Of a stretch of DNA of 64,000 nucleotides, positions 44,773 through 54,100 are shown one piece after another. Every line of letters begins with the position of its first letter. The first letter of the stretch is position 1. The DNA is taken from positions 1-64,000 of the forward strand of contig NZ_VNHM01000003.1 in the NCBI RefSeq assembly GCF_008124625.1. Direction: 5' to 3'. The notes below the pieces were generated by a model, which did not search any database, was not told the DNA's origin, and saw only the letters and a program-made list of their open reading frames with translations. Made by a program: the position numbers and the translations under genes. The DNA comes from Desulfallas thermosapovorans DSM 6562 (lineage in GTDB: Bacteria > Bacillota > Desulfotomaculia > Desulfotomaculales > Desulfallaceae).

Positions 44773-46653
44773 TTGTCCGATAAAACCGAAAACACAAAAA
44801 TTCCGGAGAACGACATTCAGCAAAAATGCTCCTGCACGTCACACTTTCCCCAAAGGCCAAATTTCCTATTTCTTATGGTTGACGAAGAACGATTCCCCCC
44901 AACCTATGAAAGCTCAGAGTTAAAAGAGTGGCGCAAAAAAAATCTCGTCACCCAAGAGCTATTACGAAGAAACGGTGTAGAATTCATGCGCCATTATACA
45001 GGATCAACTGCCTGTTCACCAAGCCGGGCGACCCTTTTCACCGGCCATTACCCGTCTTTACACGGCGTCACCCAAACCGACGGAGTTGCCAAAGGTGCCT
45101 TTGACCCGGACGTTTTCTGGCTTGACCCCAATACCGTGCCAACAATGGGAGATTACTTCCGCACCGCGGGTTACCGGACCTTTTACAAAGGAAAATGGCA
45201 TATCTCCCAGGGAGACATCTTGATACCCGGAACAAAAAATTCCTTTCCCAGCTATAACCCTGTCACCGGAGTGCCTGACCCGGAAGGGGAAAAGATTTAC
45301 CGGCAGGCTAATCGCATGAACAGGTTTGGTTTTAACGGGTGGATAGGACCGGAACCCCACGGCATCAACCCGCGCAATTCCGGTTCATCAGCGGCTCACG
45401 GTCTGAGCGGCCGGGATGTTGTATTTTCCCATGAGGTTGTTAAATTAATAAAGAATCTTGAAAACGAAAAGATGGCCAACCCTGACCATAAAATGCCGCC
45501 CTGGCTAATCGTATGCTCTTTGGTCAATCCCCACGATATCACCCTATTTGGCGCTTTAACAAGATTGAACCCGCAGTTTAATTTCGCTGTCGACCCTACG
45601 GTTCCCAACGTCCCGCCGGCGCCAACTGCCAATGAAAATTTGAACACCAAGCCACGGGCTCAAAGAAGTTACCGCGATACTTATCCGGAAGCGTTTCAGC
45701 CTTTAGCTGACACTAACCTCTATCGCCGGCTTTACTACCAACTCCAAAAAAACGCCGACCAAGAAATGCTGCGGGTTTTTGAAGCTCTTAAAAAATCCTC
45801 ATTTTATGAGGACACAGTGGTCATTTTTGTTTCTGATCATGGTGAATTACTTGGTGCCCACGGCCTGTTCCAAAAGTGGTACTGTGCTTATGAAGAGGCA
45901 ATTCATGTTCCTTTTATTATACACAACCCCAGGCTATTCACCGGACGCAAATCAATTGACATGCTAACCAGCCATGTTGATATACTGCCCACCATGTTAG
46001 GGCTGGCTGGAATCAATGCAGAAGAGGCCCGGGATATCCTGCGCCGCACCCACAATGAGGTACACCCGCTGGTTGGGCGGGATCTCTCACCACTTGTTCT
46101 GGATGAGGGAGAGCCCGAGCGTGCAGGGGAACCGCTCTTCTTTATGAGTGATGATGATGTCACCAGGGGGTTAAACCAGGTATCGGCCTTAGGCCGACCC
46201 TACAACTCGGTGTTACAGCCGAACCACATTCAAACTGTTATCGCCACCATTCAAACCGAGAAGGGCGAACAAACCTGGAAGTATTCCTGTTACTATGATA
46301 ACCCCCAATTTTGGAGCAATCCCGGAGTCAATGACGAGGTTACCCGGCCGTTGGATGGCCCTGAGAATGTGCTGGATGAAATAAAAGCCTCTGTTTGTAA
46401 AACAACTGTAAAGACACGTCCCGTACCTGAGCAGATTGAAATGTATAATTTATCTGAAGACCCGCTGGAACAAACAAACCTGGCCCATCCCCGCTTTTCA
46501 ACACCCGAAACAAGGGTTATTCAACAAACGCTGGCCAGGATTCTGGAAGAGCAGTGCCGGCAAAAACGCCTTGAACCGGCTAGTGGCACTGTCCCGGGAA
46601 TGCCGTCATGCAGTATATGCGGCCCCAGTAATCCCCATGTTCCTGGTTTTTAA
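44773..46653 (+). CDS. arylsulfatase-type sulfatase
   Basis: A 626-residue alkaline-phosphatase-superfamily sulfatase. The formylglycine-forming signature C-x-P-x-R is present as ACSPSRATLFTGHYPSLHG. An N-terminal metal site lies in FLFLMVDEER and a second metal cluster in VIFVSDHGELLGAHG. The C-terminal ~130 residues include TWKYSCYYDNPQ and a Cys pair (CSICG). No signal peptide is evident, so it may be cytoplasmic. TTG 44773 or GTG 44764 starts it; GGGGTG favours TTG 44773. No sulfatase-maturing enzyme is adjacent. Its 3' end is duplicated at 42080-42594. Confidence 0.9.
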   Translation: MSDKTENTKIPENDIQQKCSCTSHFPQRPNFLFLMVDEERFPPTYESSELKEWRKKNLVTQELLRRNGVEFMRHYTGSTACSPSRATLFTGHYPSLHGVTQTDGVAKGAFDPDVFWLDPNTVPTMGDYFRTAGYRTFYKGKWHISQGDILIPGTKNSFPSYNPVTGVPDPEGEKIYRQANRMNRFGFNGWIGPEPHGINPRNSGSSAAHGLSGRDVVFSHEVVKLIKNLENEKMANPDHKMPPWLIVCSLVNPHDITLFGALTRLNPQFNFAVDPTVPNVPPAPTANENLNTKPRAQRSYRDTYPEAFQPLADTNLYRRLYYQLQKNADQEMLRVFEALKKSSFYEDTVVIFVSDHGELLGAHGLFQKWYCAYEEAIHVPFIIHNPRLFTGRKSIDMLTSHVDILPTMLGLAGINAEEARDILRRTHNEVHPLVGRDLSPLVLDEGEPERAGEPLFFMSDDDVTRGLNQVSALGRPYNSVLQPNHIQTVIATIQTEKGEQTWKYSCYYDNPQFWSNPGVNDEVTRPLDGPENVLDEIKASVCKTTVKTRPVPEQIEMYNLSEDPLEQTNLAHPRFSTPETRVIQQTLARILEEQCRQKRLEPASGTVPGMPSCSICGPSNPHVPGF

Positions 46654-46709
46654 ATGAATTGTGCTTAAATCTTAACCATATTTTAATCATACCACCTTGC
46701 GAAGCAAAG

Positions 46710-46767
46710 ACGGTATGGCACAAGATTAACAACAAACAACGAAAATACAGAACTTGAGCCATACCGT
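46710..46767 (+). terminator. long-loop hairpin after the sulfatase gene
   Basis: ACGGTATGGC and GCCATACCGT pair across a ~38-base loop, followed by TTTT. The same structure lies after the duplicated tail at 42533-42583, with different loop sequence and conserved stems. Confidence 0.55.
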
Positions 46768-46893
46768 TTTAAGCGATGTAGAAAATCTGCCGGATGATTT
46801 CCTGGTTAGACCTAAAGGTATTATCCCTCTACAGATGTACCACTTATATTTTATTAAAAATACAGGCTTCAGCCTTACCTGAAACTTACAGGT

Positions 46894-47196
46894 TTATATT
46901 TTAATTTCTGCACCAAGAAGTTTTACAAAGGCCTGAATAAAAGAAGGATGAGCAGGCCAGGCAGGAGCAGTGACAATGTGACCGTTCACATAAACGTTAC
47001 TGAAGGTTTCATTAACTTCCCCCCATGTACCACCTGCACACAAAATATCGGGCTTACATGCAGGGTAGGCAGTAAACACTCCCTGCCGAATTACCCCGTC
47101 AGCCAATAGAACTTGTGGTCCGTGACAGATAGCCCCGATGGGCTTTTTATTGGCATCGAAGTTTTTTACAATTTCAATAACCCTGGCATCTAACCA
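46894..47196 (-). pseudogene. DJ-1/PfpI family protein, 5'-truncated remnant
   Basis: About 100 codons open without a start codon directly after an in-frame stop: WLDARVIEIVKNFD, then IGAICHGPQVLLADGVI and C-terminal VTAPAWPAHPSFIQAFVKLLG. The nucleophile elbow AICHGPQ is kept, but the N-terminal half (the first ~90 residues, including the catalytic-Glu strand) is missing. ATG 47106 would make only 70 residues. It is another gene tail without its front; the parent is not in this window. Confidence 0.75.
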
Positions 47197-47357
47197 TTAA
47201 TTATTTCCTTTCCTCCTGTTCGCTTCAGGTATAAATACATGACAAGAACACTATGAATAGTAAAGGATGATATTAAATTGCGCGTAACTATCCACCGGCT
47301 GTGGTTATGTGGGCCTTTTTGGTAAGAGGTAAGGAAGGGAGAAATCTGTATTAAGCA

Positions 47358-48134
47358 ATGAAACAATATCTAAGGGGATTAATTAGAAGAAAAGATCTTT
47401 TAATATATTTAGTTATCTCTGGCCTCAAAGCCCAGCACAGGAACAGTTTTTTAGGTTATTTTTGGTGGTTGCTGGACCCTCTTTTAGGGGTATTGGTATA
47501 TTATTTCCTGGTTGTCATAGTGCTGGGCAGAGGCGGCGAAAATTATGGTGCTTTTCTGGTTATAGGAATGGTCGCCTGGCGCTGGTTGAGTTCCACTGTC
47601 AATTCATCATCAAAATCAATAACCAATCAATCAGGAATTATAACTCAGGTATATCTTCCCAAAATAATATTTCCCTTATGCTCTAGTATGACCCAATTAA
47701 TCAATTTTTCCTTTGGTCTTGTGGTAGTGGCCATATTTTTGTTATTCTTTAAAATTGTTCCCGGGGCGGAAATTTTGTGGCTACCGTTTGTTATGCTTAT
47801 CCAACAGTTGTTTTTGCTTGCCATCTCTCTGGTACTTGGCTATGTTAGCGTTTTTATTAGAGATATAGAAAACGTATTGGGTCATTTTATTCGTGTTTGG
47901 TTTTACTCCTCACCCGTTATTTGGGAGGCTGGCAGGCTTCCGGAAGAATATAGTTGGATATTATCTATAAATCCAGTAACGGCTTTTTTATCGAGCTACC
48001 GTAATATTTTTATGTATAATAGCAACCCCGAATTCCTGCATCTCTTTATTATTGGACTTGTATCCTTAATATCCATTGTATTTATGCTTTACTTTTACAG
48101 CCGTAATGAACACAAGATAATTAAAGTTTTATAA
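47358..48134 (+). CDS. ABC-2 type glycan exporter permease (Wzm/KpsM-like)
   Basis: A 258-residue inner-membrane permease with about six helices. It shows ISGLKAQHRNSFLGYFWWLLDPLL near the N-terminus and SINPVTAFLSSYRNIF near the C-terminus, typical of O-antigen or teichoic acid ABC exporters. It should form a homodimeric channel powered by the fused ATPase encoded next. ATG 47358; GGGAG lies 14 bases upstream, so initiation may be weak. It is the first gene of a five-gene cluster. Confidence 0.92.
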   Translation: MKQYLRGLIRRKDLLIYLVISGLKAQHRNSFLGYFWWLLDPLLGVLVYYFLVVIVLGRGGENYGAFLVIGMVAWRWLSSTVNSSSKSITNQSGIITQVYLPKIIFPLCSSMTQLINFSFGLVVVAIFLLFFKIVPGAEILWLPFVMLIQQLFLLAISLVLGYVSVFIRDIENVLGHFIRVWFYSSPVIWEAGRLPEEYSWILSINPVTAFLSSYRNIFMYNSNPEFLHLFIIGLVSLISIVFMLYFYSRNEHKIIKVL

Positions 48135-48170
48135 TCCTCAAAGCCAGAGTTGTTGAGAGGTGTTACTCTG

Positions 48171-49721
48171 TTGTTGGAATTTACGAAAGATCAGCCGTTA
48201 ATAGATGCACATAATGTGGGTTTGAAATTCTCAACCAATAGAAAGAGGGAAGATACTAAATCACTGGTGTATGATTTTTTATTGGGTGTTACAAAAAAAG
48301 AAAGTGAATTTTGGGCTTTAAAATGTATAAACTTTAAAGCTTTTAAAGGGGAAATTATCGGTATTATTGGTTCCAACGGAGCGGGAAAAACAACCCTTTG
48401 CAGAGTTGTTTCCAAACTGTTCAGGCCTGATACCGGTTACATAGATGTAAAGGGCGAAATATCCGCGTTGCTTTCCCTGGGTACGGGTTTCAACAAGGAG
48501 CTCTCCGGGAAAGAGAATATATATTTGAATGGTATGATGCTTGGCTTTTCAAAAAAGGAAATAGACAGGCTTTATCCTGAGATAGTTGATTTTGCAGACC
48601 TTGGTAAGTTCATTGATTACCCGATAAAGTATTATTCAAAGGGTATGAAGGCCAGGCTTGGCTTTAGCATAGCCTCCATGTTGGAACCGGAAATACTGGT
48701 ATTGGATGAAGCGCTAAGTACGGGTGATCTTAGTTTTAAAGAGCGCGCTGCAAGAAAAATGAGGCAGATAGTTAACAACGCCAAAATGGTGCTTATTGTA
48801 TCGCATGAAATAGATTTTATCAAAAATAACTGCACCAAAGCCATGTGGATAAAAGACGGAACAGTAAAGGCATTTGGAGATCCCGGGAAAGTTGCGGAAC
48901 AATATATATTAGCTGCTACGCCGCCTAAGAAAAAGAAAAGTATTGTTAGTTTAAAAGAAACAGAAAGAAAAATTGGTAAAGAAACTATTATCAAAGTTTC
49001 GGGTATAGGTTACAAGTACAGGTTAAATAAAAAAGAAGATTTCTGGGCCTTGAAAAATATAAGCTTTACTGTAAAAAGAGGAGAGGTTGTAGGTATAATC
49101 GGCCATAACGGTGCAGGAAAATCTACTTTGTGCAAAGTTTTGTGCAAAATTAATAAAGCAGACGAGGGGAGTGTTGAGATAAACGGTCAGGTAGCCGCTT
49201 TGTTGAGTTTTGGGGCCGGTTTCAACAAACAGTTGTCGGGCGGCGATAATATATATCTAAACGGGTTGATGCTGGGCCTTCCCAAAAAAAGGATTACCAT
49301 GCTTTACGACGATATTGTAAAATTTGCCGGGTTGGAAAAATTTATTGATACCCCGGTAAAGTATTATTCCAGCGGTATGCGCTCAAAGCTGGGGTTCAGT
49401 ATAGCGACCATGGTTGAACCTGATGTGTTTATTATCGATGAAGCATTATCTGCCGGAGATTTGTCCTTTTATGAGAAGGCTAGCGGGCGTATTCAAGAAA
49501 TGATTTCGGCATCCAGAGCGGTTATGGTGGTAACGCACAGTATGGGTTTTGTGGAAAAAGTTTGCACAAGAGCTATATGGCTAGAGAAAGGTCAAGTAAA
49601 ATTTGATGGAGATGCTAAAGAAGCAGTAAAAAGATACAGAGAGAATGCAAAAAAATTAAAAAAACAAGAGAAACAAGTAAAAAATCGCCAATGGAAATCC
49701 AATAACTCCCGGCGGAGGTAA
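48171..49721 (+). CDS. fused tandem ABC ATPase for glycan export (double Wzt-like)
   Basis: A 516-residue protein made of two complete Wzt-type nucleotide-binding domains. NBD1 (~1-245) has GSNGAGKTT, YSKGMKARLGFSIA and VLDEALSTGD. NBD2 (~280-500) has GHNGAGKST, YSSGMRSKLGFSIA and IIDEALSAGD. Each has its switch His (VSHEIDF, VTHSMGF). Ordinary Wzt proteins have one NBD, often with a C-terminal carbohydrate-binding domain, which is absent here. TTG 48171 follows GAGAGG. It lies 2 bases upstream of the next gene. Confidence 0.93.
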   Translation: MLEFTKDQPLIDAHNVGLKFSTNRKREDTKSLVYDFLLGVTKKESEFWALKCINFKAFKGEIIGIIGSNGAGKTTLCRVVSKLFRPDTGYIDVKGEISALLSLGTGFNKELSGKENIYLNGMMLGFSKKEIDRLYPEIVDFADLGKFIDYPIKYYSKGMKARLGFSIASMLEPEILVLDEALSTGDLSFKERAARKMRQIVNNAKMVLIVSHEIDFIKNNCTKAMWIKDGTVKAFGDPGKVAEQYILAATPPKKKKSIVSLKETERKIGKETIIKVSGIGYKYRLNKKEDFWALKNISFTVKRGEVVGIIGHNGAGKSTLCKVLCKINKADEGSVEINGQVAALLSFGAGFNKQLSGGDNIYLNGLMLGLPKKRITMLYDDIVKFAGLEKFIDTPVKYYSSGMRSKLGFSIATMVEPDVFIIDEALSAGDLSFYEKASGRIQEMISASRAVMVVTHSMGFVEKVCTRAIWLEKGQVKFDGDAKEAVKRYRENAKKLKKQEKQVKNRQWKSNNSRRR

Positions 49722-49723
49722 CC

Positions 49724-51127
49724 ATGTTCAAGTTTGAAAACGCATTTTTACTGAACGGAAAACAACTTGCGGCGGCCAGGGTGCCGGCCATGCGTAACGA
49801 TACCTCGATGGTACCAGTTGTTGATGGTTTAAAGGCCCGGGCGGATATGTTTCTCGCCATGCCGAATCCAAGCGTGGCGCATAAACCCGAGGTTCCCAGT
49901 GCTATGGCAACGGTTGAACAGCATTTCCGGATGTTTGGTCGCCAGCTTACACCCGGGGCATATCTGGCTGTTGCCGCTGCTGAAGGAGTGAATTTTCACT
50001 TTGGCCAGTCCGCGGAGGATGTAACATTACTCAGGTTATTTAAGAAGAAAAAGGGTGGGTTTTATGTGGACGTTGGGGCGTATCATCCCCGAAAATACTC
50101 CAATACATATGTACTGCACCGCTTTTGGGGCTGGAACGGTATCAACATTGATGCCTCCGCTGAAGCAATTGCTTTATTTGAACAGGAGCGTCCCGGTGAT
50201 GTTAACCTGCACACGGCGGTAGGGTTTTCGGCGGATGAAGCCGTTTATTGGAAGTTTGATAAGCCCGCGCGAAATACCTTCTCGGAAGCAAACCTGCAGC
50301 GTCAATATGCCAAAGGCGACGTGGAAGTTACCGGCCAGGAAAGAATTCATGTGCGACCCCTGGCGGATATTCTTGCAGAACACGTTCCAGATGAAAAAGT
50401 GATCGACCTATTAGATGTAGATGCGGAAGGGCTGGATATTGAAGTTCTACAGTCCAATGACTGGCAAAGATTTCGCCCGCAAGTCGTATTGGTGGAGGAT
50501 TACTCTGTACAAACGAAGGGGCTGGAGAATAGTGAAATTTATAGTTATATGAAACAAGTTGGATATAAATTTATATCCCATACTTTTGATACATCCATAT
50601 ACATTGAGGAAGGTATATGGATACAGGGGCTTGATACACTGGGCGCTGCTCCCGGTGCTACGAAGGAGCAAAAGGTTTTACTGAATGATAATTTGCTCAG
50701 TGAAATACCCGGGGTTATCGAAAGGGCGGGTGCCCTGGTCAAGGCACACCCTGAGTGGGATAGAATGTCCGGCAAGATTTTTATGCTTGAAGGTGAACTG
50801 GCCAACGAGCGCGAGCGGAACAGGGAACTCACTGCACAAGTGCAAAAGATGGCCCAGGAACAGCTTAGTCAACTCCAGGAGGAACTGAAAGTCAAGTGCA
50901 TCAGGAATAAAGAGCTAATTGATAGCTTAAATAAGAAAGAAACTGAACTTAAAGAAATAAAGTCCAAGTATAAAGATGTCATGCGGGAGCAAAGGTATCT
51001 TGAAAAGCGGTATTCCTGGATTAAACAAAGCCGTATTTGGCGTTACATGACTCCTGTTCGAAAAATGGTTGATATGGTGAAGAAAGTTTTTACATTTAAG
51101 TCTAAAAGAACACATAAAAATAGCTAA
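49724..51127 (+). CDS. FkbM-family methyltransferase with C-terminal coiled coil
   Basis: A 467-residue protein. The SAM-dependent FkbM domain lies at about residues 100-290 (FYVDVGAYHPRKYSNTYVLH; NIDASAEAIALFEQERP; DLLDVDAEGLDIEVLQS). The N-terminal ~90 residues are unassigned. Residues ~350-435 form a charged coiled coil ending in KQSRIWRYMTPVRKMVD. A related coil and SR-x-WRY motif opens the next protein, which suggests a shared docking element. It may methylate the exported glycan and limit chain growth. ATG 49724 follows CGGAGG. Confidence 0.88.
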   Translation: MFKFENAFLLNGKQLAAARVPAMRNDTSMVPVVDGLKARADMFLAMPNPSVAHKPEVPSAMATVEQHFRMFGRQLTPGAYLAVAAAEGVNFHFGQSAEDVTLLRLFKKKKGGFYVDVGAYHPRKYSNTYVLHRFWGWNGINIDASAEAIALFEQERPGDVNLHTAVGFSADEAVYWKFDKPARNTFSEANLQRQYAKGDVEVTGQERIHVRPLADILAEHVPDEKVIDLLDVDAEGLDIEVLQSNDWQRFRPQVVLVEDYSVQTKGLENSEIYSYMKQVGYKFISHTFDTSIYIEEGIWIQGLDTLGAAPGATKEQKVLLNDNLLSEIPGVIERAGALVKAHPEWDRMSGKIFMLEGELANERERNRELTAQVQKMAQEQLSQLQEELKVKCIRNKELIDSLNKKETELKEIKSKYKDVMREQRYLEKRYSWIKQSRIWRYMTPVRKMVDMVKKVFTFKSKRTHKNS

Positions 51128-51159
51128 GACACCTTTTAACTTTTTTCAGGGGAGATAGT

Positions 51160-54100
51160 ATGAATAAAATGCCGGTAGATCCGGGCAATAAATCTAAACC
51201 AAATAAAGATTTCGAGACAGGGCAAGAGGAACTAAAGCTGCAGCTTGACAAGGTAATTAAGGAGCTTAACATCGAGAGAGAGCGAGAACAGGAACTTACT
51301 ACAAAACTAAAAAAGTTGGAATCTGAGCTAAAGAATGCCAGAGTGATGTGCCAAAAAGCAGTGCGGGAACGAGATCGCATTAAACGCCTTTACGCACAGA
51401 TTGAACAAAGCCGGACATGGCGTTATACGTTGCCGGTGAGGAAGCTGGCCAGTATATTCAAATGTGATGCTAAGGGAAAGTCAAGCCCACACAGAATGCA
51501 ATCACCCAAACCGGCTGTAGCGGTTGAATCAACAAAATTATTGAAATATGAGCGTCAATCTGTGGAACCCGGTTCAAAACCATTGACACAGAAGGAGAAG
51601 AAGGCTGCTAAGAAAATCAGTCAACTTAAATTTCGTCTTTATAATCTTGGTTTCACCGAGCGTGCTCTTGCGGATCTGCAGAGTTTGTTTCAACAGACAA
51701 ATGATTCCTGCGTAAAAAGGCTGGCAGCCTGGGAACTGGTACTTTGGTATGCCAACCAGTATAGCGAGGCGGGTGCACAGCGATGCTTGGACTTACTACC
51801 CGGGGCACTGCAGGGTGAAAAATCCCCCGGCCGTTTACGACAGGCCGCCATAATTGAAGCCGAGTGCCATGAAATCTTAGGTAATAAAGAAGCGGCCAAA
51901 GAAACAATTAATAACGCCCTTGAACTAAACCCCCATGCAGACCTGTTTCTTGCCAGAACAAACCTTGAAACCGATATGAAAGAAAAAGTGAACTGGATTA
52001 ATAAAGCACTTGCCCTGCATGGAATATCCGCGATTTCATATGATGACTCTTTAAGGGGTACCGCCTTGGATTGCCTGAGACCCGGTCATAATGCAAGGAG
52101 ATGTACCGAAATCCCCAGTGATGCGCCCAAAGTAACTGTTATTGTACCTGTTTATAATGCTGAAGGCACAATAAAAACTGCGCTGGATTCGATAACGTCC
52201 CAGACATGGAGCAACTTGGAGATAATCGTAGTGGATGACCATAGCACCGATGCTACAACAGATATCGTTGAAGAATATGTGAAAAGAGATAACAGAACTC
52301 AGTTAATCAAAGCTGAATCAAACGGTGGCCCCTATGTAGCTCGAAACCTTGCACTCCGGGCAGCTACAGGTGAATTTGTAACCTGTCATGATGCCGATGA
52401 TTGGTCACACCCGGAAAAAATAGAAAGGCAGGTTCGATACCTGCTTAACAACCCGTCAATTATTGGAAACTCATCTCAACAAGCCCGTGTTTTTGATGAT
52501 CTTAAGCCTTACCGCCGGGGAAATCCTGGTTATTATATATTTAACAACATGTCATCCTTTATGTTTCGCCGTATACCTGTAATGAATGCTGTTGGTTACT
52601 GGGATTGTGTGCGATTTGGTGCTGATTCGGAATTTATACGTCGTATCAAGAAAGTATTCGGAGAAAATACGGTGGTGGAGGTTTCTACAGGGCCCCTTAC
52701 TTTCCAAAGGCAATCCCGCAATTCTCTAACCGGAGATGGAGCATTCGGTTACCATGGCTTTTTTATGGGAGCGCGAAAGGAATATTTTGAGAGTCACGAA
52801 TATTATCACTCCATAGCAGATTCTTTAAGATATGATTTTCCCCAAAAATTTCGACCCTTTGCTGTTCCAGAACCCATGTGGCCAATCAGGGAAGTTCGAA
52901 ATTCCGAACGCCGGCATTTTGATGTTATCCTTGTATCTGATTTCAGGCTTGATGGCGGTTCCAATATGTCCAATGTGGAAGAAATCAAGGCTCAGAAACG
53001 AATGGGCCTGTATACCGGGTTAATCCAGATGTCCCGTTACGACTACTATCCAAGAAAGAAAATCAACCCCAAAATACGCCAACTGTTAGATGGCAATCAG
53101 GTTCAAATGATTGTTTATGGAGAAAAGTTAAGCTGTGATGTTTTAATACTTAGATATCCCCCCGTATTACAAGAATGGCAACGTTATATTCCCAATGTAA
53201 AAGCAAAAGACATACGAGTTATAGTTAATCAAACTCCAATGAGTGATTACGGGCCGGGTGCTGTACTGAGATACGATATAAAACGGTGCCATAAGCATTT
53301 ATTAAGATACTTTGGTAAAGGAGGTATTTGGCATCCCATTAGCCCGCTGGTTCGTGAAGCACTTAATAAACACCATGCAAAGGAACTGGAAATTATCACA
53401 CTTTCAGATGAAGACTGGATTAATATTATAGATGTGGATGAATGGCGGCGACCATCACGTCCATCGCGGGGGGCAGCAATAAGAATAGGTAGACATGCCA
53501 GGGACAGTATATTAAAATGGCCTGCTGATGGCAAAGAGTTACTGGCTGTTTATCCCGATTCCACTGGTTATGAAATACATGTACTCGGGGGCGCGGGCAT
53601 TCCTGAAAAAATTCTTGGCTATCTGCCGAAAAACTGGCGCGTTTTGGAATTCGGGGAGATGCATCCCAAAGATTTCCTGGCCATGTTGGATGTATTTGTA
53701 TATTATACCCACCCTGATTTGGTAGAGGCTTTTGGACGAGTGATTATTGAAGCAATGGCTGTTGGTGTGCCTGTGATTTTACCGCCCAAATTCCGGGAGG
53801 TATTTGGAGAGGCAGCCATCTATGCGGAGCCGGCGGAGGTTAAGGAGAAAATAGATAGCTTGATGAGTAATGATGATTATTACCAATCGCAGGTTGAAAA
53901 AGCTTGGGCTTATGTAAAAAAACATTTCGGTTATTCCAAACATGCTGCCAGGTTGGGGATAAAGAAAAATTTAGAAGTCCCTATCAAAGCTGGAGGAAAA
54001 GTAAGCTTAAAAAGCTTGCAAGATTTACCGAGATATAAGTTCAACTGGCCAATTTTACCCGCCGAATTTAAAAAGGGTGCATATAGCTTTAGTTGGGAAG

